64,000 bases of DNA. Origin: SZUA-442 sp963753185. GTDB lineage: Bacteria; Actinomycetota; Acidimicrobiia; Spongiisociales; UBA5794. Positions within the stretch are counted from its first letter, which is position 1. Each line of letters starts with the position of its first letter. The DNA lies in contig CAVWBO010000007.1 of assembly GCA_963753185.1 (NCBI GenBank), positions 558,001 through 622,000 on the forward strand. The letters run 5' to 3'. The notes beneath the pieces were generated by a model. That model was not told the DNA's origin, did no database searches, and saw only the letters and a program-made list of their open reading frames with translations. Of this stretch, positions 61,799-64,000 are shown piece by piece. The position numbers and the translations under genes are program-made.

Positions 61799-62287
61799 AT
61801 GGCAAGACGAACATACGAAGACGGGACGATCCGTGTCCTGTGGAACTCGGAGATCTGCATCCACTTCGCGGCGTGCCTGCGGCTCGGCGATGGCGTCTTC
61901 GACACGGGTCGACGGCCGTGGGTCGACCTCGGTCTCGCAGACACGCAGACAGTGGTGAGGGCCATCGAAGCATGTCCATCGGGCGCCCTGCGCTATGAGC
62001 GGCTCGACGGTCAGCCCGGAGAGCAGCCGGACGTGCCGACGACGGTCGTTCCATGGCCGAATGGACCGCTCATGGTCCGCGGCGACATCGAGGTCAACGA
62101 CCGGCAGGGCGGTACGTTCGTCGCAGGTCCGCGAGCTGCACTGTGCCGGTGCGGTGCGAGCAAGAACCAGCCGTTCTGCGACGTCAGCCACCGCGCCATC
62201 GGTTTCCGCGACTCGCCACGCGCCGTCGGCTCCCGCGAGGATGCACAACGGCCGAGCGACATCAGCGCCGACCCGCTCGGATCCTGA
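61799..62287 (+). CDS. iron-sulfur protein: divergent ferredoxin-like plus CDGSH domain
   Basis: A 162-residue protein. The N-terminal half (about 8-65) is Fer4_19-like (CIHFAACLRLGDGVFD; ACPSGALRYE) with Cys residues for one cluster. The C-terminal half (about 88-140) has the CDGSH-type 2Fe-2S ligands CRCGASKNQPFCDVSH (three Cys and one His). Such fusions are electron-transfer or redox-sensor proteins. Its end overlaps the convergent downstream gene by 26 bases. Confidence 0.9.
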   Translation: MARRTYEDGTIRVLWNSEICIHFAACLRLGDGVFDTGRRPWVDLGLADTQTVVRAIEACPSGALRYERLDGQPGEQPDVPTTVVPWPNGPLMVRGDIEVNDRQGGTFVAGPRAALCRCGASKNQPFCDVSHRAIGFRDSPRAVGSREDAQRPSDISADPLGS

Positions 62288-62918
62288 CCTTCCCGCAGAT
62301 CGTGCAGATGTGTGAGGCGGGTCCTGACGAGGCTGCCGTGCCGTGGTCGTACGTGTGTTGGTGCTCCTGACCCCGGAGGGCTTCGTTCACCGGAACGCGA
62401 TCGAGGTTGAAGAGGCCCCGCCGCCGGGCAGAGTCCACCGTGCGAAGCCATCTCGAGGTCTCAGCAACCTCCTTGTCCGCCCTCGGTGGCGGTGCCTCCT
62501 TGCGCTTCGTGGCGGGTGCATTCTGCGGCTTCGGCGAACGCACCACGGGTGATCGGATCTTCCCTGTGCCCTCTGGTGTCTTCGGCTTCCTCACGGCACC
62601 GGCCGCGGAGGAGTCCCTGGTTACGATCGTGTGTGAAGCAAGGCTGGCTGGGTCATCCGGTGTGAACACCAACCTGTCACCTTCGGCCTCGAAGGCGAAC
62701 CGCCTCGAGGTGATCGGCGTGATCGTCACCTCGGCGAGGAGCCAGGAGCCGAGCTCCGTGTCCTTCGTGCGCATCGTCACCGAGAAGTTATCCACAGCCA
62801 CGGTCACGGCGAGGGGTTCGGCTTGTGAGGGCACCTCGATGGAACCCGTGACCACGATCGGGCCGCTGGTGAGTTGACGGTCGTCAGTCCGTGAGCGCTT
62901 CATCCGCGGAATGCGCAT
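62262..62918 (-). CDS. hypothetical protein with C-terminal Cys-x2-Cys motif
   Basis: A 218-residue protein. The N-terminal half (about 20-115) is a beta-rich domain (GPIVVTGSIEVPSQAEPLAV... LAEVTITPITSRRFAFEAEGDRL). The middle is a basic, Pro-rich linker, and the C-terminus has HQHTYDHG...SHICTICGKVRIRAG, a possible zinc ribbon. I do not recognise a named family. The ATG at 62918 follows GAGGGGG at a suitable distance. Confidence 0.65.
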   Translation of the reverse strand: MRIPRMKRSRTDDRQLTSGPIVVTGSIEVPSQAEPLAVTVAVDNFSVTMRTKDTELGSWLLAEVTITPITSRRFAFEAEGDRLVFTPDDPASLASHTIVTRDSSAAGAVRKPKTPEGTGKIRSPVVRSPKPQNAPATKRKEAPPPRADKEVAETSRWLRTVDSARRRGLFNLDRVPVNEALRGQEHQHTYDHGTAASSGPASHICTICGKVRIRAGRR

Positions 62919-63044
62919 AGGAGAACCCCCTCGTGGACATCTCCCCGATTGTGCTTCGGCATCCGAGCCGGTGCGGTTCAATCATTCCGCGACTTCGTCA
63001 GGGATCCGGATGTCCCCCCGTGGCGCGCTGTGCGCCCGGGAGGA

Positions 63045-63425
63045 TCAGCCCCGGCGCAGCGCGTCCCGGATCTCGGTGAGCAGGACGATGTCCTCGGACG
63101 GTTCCTCGATGGCCTCCTCCTCGTCCCGCTCCGCCCTCGCCCTCACGGCGTTGTAGGGCTTGACGACGAAGAAGAACAGGGCGAGCGCAACCACGAGGAA
63201 CGTGAACACGGCGTTGAGGAAGCTGCCATAGAGGATCCTGGAGTCATTGATCGTGATCGACAGCGATCCGAAATCGGGCTCGCCGAAGATGGCAGCTATC
63301 AACGGAGTGATGATGTCCGCAACCAGCGACCCGATCACGGCGGCGAACGCGACCCCGAGAACGAACCCCACCGCGATGTCGAGGAGGTTTCCCTTGAGGG
63401 CGAACTCCCGGAATTCCTGGATCAT
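63045..63425 (-). CDS. mscL: large-conductance mechanosensitive channel MscL
   Basis: A 126-residue channel subunit. The N-terminal amphipathic FREFALKGNLLDIAVGFVLG (about 5-24) enters TM1, the periplasmic loop holds ITPLIAAIFGEPDF...INDSRILYGSFLN, and TM2 (about 72-92, VFTFLVVALALFFFVVKPYN) precedes a charged cytoplasmic helix. It opens under hypo-osmotic tension. The Met at 63425 matches the family start; the longer frame is not coding. Confidence 0.94.
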   Translation of the reverse strand: MIQEFREFALKGNLLDIAVGFVLGVAFAAVIGSLVADIITPLIAAIFGEPDFGSLSITINDSRILYGSFLNAVFTFLVVALALFFFVVKPYNAVRARAERDEEEAIEEPSEDIVLLTEIRDALRRG

Positions 63426-63687
63426 GGTGCTCCTATCGTCTGATGGCTCCAACGCTACCTCGGTGCCACGACGGTGCGAAGCCCCGCGCAGGCTCTTGCA
63501 TATGAGGAAGTCCGGGCGTCGGGCGAGCCATCGCCAGGCGCGCAGACCTCGGCGTGCTCTCAACGGAGACGCTGGCCGACCGTGTGGACGCTCCGCAGAG
63601 TTGAGTCGACGGCGCGCGCGGAGGCGTTGGGTGATCAACGGGACGGGCTACGGTCCCGGTCAGTTCGGGGTATCCTCTCGGCTACAA

Positions 63688-63762
63688 GCGCCCGTAGCTC
63701 AATTTGGACAGAGCGTCTGACTACGGATCAGAAGGTTGGGGGTTCGAGTCCCTCCGGGCGTG
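63688..63762 (+). tRNA. tRNA-Arg (ACG anticodon)
   Basis: A 75-base cloverleaf. The acceptor GCGCCCG/CGGGCGT closes with a terminal G-T pair and discriminator G, the anticodon arm TCTGA-CTACGGA-TCAGA gives ACG, and the T-loop is GTTCGAGTC. The following CCA (63763-63765) is encoded, unlike in the other tRNAs here. A34 would be deaminated by TadA. Such tRNA-Arg 3' ends are common integrase targets. Confidence 0.95.
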
Positions 63763-63790
63763 CCACTCCTCCAAGGGTTTTCGGCCCTCC

Positions 63791-63843
63791 CTTGACACCT
63801 GTCAAGTCCTTGGTACGACTGCGTTTGCTTGACAACTGTCAAG
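63791..63843. promoter_or_regulatory. pair of 16-bp palindromes downstream of tRNA-Arg
   Basis: CTTGACA-CC-TGTCAAG (63791-63806) and CTTGACA-AC-TGTCAAG (63828-63843) are two perfect 7-bp inverted repeats with starts 37 bases apart. Each contains TTGACA, a -35-like hexamer, on both strands. They resemble a dimeric repressor's operator pair. From 63766 to 63940 no gene is seen; three CCCCTC(C/A) direct repeats lie near 63898-63938. Confidence 0.65.
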
Positions 63844-63940
63844 TCGCCGCGACCCGTGATCGGCGCATCTGGCTCAACCGTGGGTTTCGCGCTCTCATGC
63901 CCCTCCAGCGGTTCCGTGCCCCTCACGTGCCCCTCCAGAC

Positions 63941-64000
63941 CTACTCGCAGAGCTCGGCCTCGACCTCGGGCCAGCGTTCGATGTCAGGGGCGCAAACGGG
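63941..64000 (-). CDS. partial 3' end of an unidentified protein
   Basis: On the minus strand the frame PVCAPDIERWPEVEAELCE ends at a TAG at 63941-63943 and continues off the window edge. Composition is coding-like but nineteen residues do not identify it. Being adjacent to a tRNA and a palindrome pair, it may belong to an integrated element; this is only inference. Confidence 0.45.
   Translation of the reverse strand, partial: PVCAPDIERWPEVEAELCE

Overview
The window is high-GC DNA from an actinobacterium. The evidence is a cell-wall and signalling operon ordered fhaA-fhaB-pstP-rodA-pbpA-pknB (six PASTA repeats), CrgA, a class E sortase beside a pabA-type amidotransferase, a PadR/HAAS pair, an F420/FMN luciferase-like oxidoreductase, GTG starts and ATGA overlaps. 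Three lipoproteins carry Thr-rich linkers straight after the lipobox, and VCBS/CRTAC1 proteins are present; I associate these with Acidimicrobiia. That class placement is inference. Two genes (7155 and 24.5 kb) are broken by single frameshifts, which may be consensus errors in a draft or metagenome assembly.

Layout. 0-7.7 kb: partial gene, AI-2E family exporter, FAD oxidoreductase, acetyl-CoA synthetase, HAAS membrane protein with PadR regulator and operator, small membrane protein, rhodanese, frameshifted metallo-beta-lactamase-fold hydrolase, PLDc_N protein. 8.0-8.7 kb: tRNA-Ile followed by four ~149-bp tandem repeats that each carry a copy of its 3' end. 8.8-12.6 kb: membrane protein, tRNA-Ala, thiolase, small proteins, crgA, sortase, pabA. 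12.6-20.3 kb: mutY plus the Ser/Thr kinase, divisome and cell-wall operon. 20.4-24.1 kb: tRNA-Leu, two hypotheticals, serS, a MenG/UbiE-like methyltransferase, SRP RNA. 24.2-38.4 kb: a repeat-rich region with a frameshifted secreted VCBS protein, all four tRNA-Ser isoacceptors, class II aldolase, tadA, an LLM oxidoreductase, an EamA exporter, a sugar ABC transporter and a DUF559 endonuclease. 38.4-42.5 kb: Hsp20, FAS1 lipoprotein, META protein, Gfo/Idh/MocA dehydrogenase, SDR. 42.5-46.0 kb: xylose-type ABC transporter. 46-51 kb: vanadium-haloperoxidase-like lipoprotein, CRTAC1 protein and M24-fold protein. 51.1-54.1 kb: xylA and xylB, divergent. 54.1-57.4 kb: zinc uptake (ATPase, Fur/Zur regulator, binding protein, permease). 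57.5-64 kb: MmsA-type dehydrogenase, HAD hydrolase, DUF885 peptidase, CDGSH protein, mscL, tRNA-Arg.

How the genes work together. The xylose transporter, isomerase and kinase form a complete uptake-to-xylulose-5-phosphate route. The zinc genes form one regulated uptake unit with a candidate Zur box in the divergent promoter. The fhaA-to-pknB operon couples peptidoglycan synthesis to Ser/Thr phosphorylation. TadA would modify the tRNA-Arg(ACG) encoded near the window end.

The most unusual content is a family of compact elements at 26.2-38.3 kb. Both ends carry a ~20-bp GC-rich hairpin followed by a ~31-33-bp imperfect terminal inverted repeat. The inside holds one to four ~84-bp units, giving lengths of 156, 235, about 324 and 403 bp. 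At four sites an element begins exactly five bases beyond the discriminator base of a tRNA-Ser gene or of a copied tRNA-Ser 3' end. A DUF559 (Vsr-like) endonuclease gene lies between two elements and its last codons are inside the next element's end. Separately, tRNA-Ser(CGA) and tRNA-Ile are each followed by tandem repeats (152 bp x3; ~149 bp x4) carrying 22-24 bp of the tRNA 3' end, reminiscent of the E. coli tyrT locus. I regard this tRNA-3'-end-anchored repeat system, possibly linked to the nuclease, as the candidate undescribed system.
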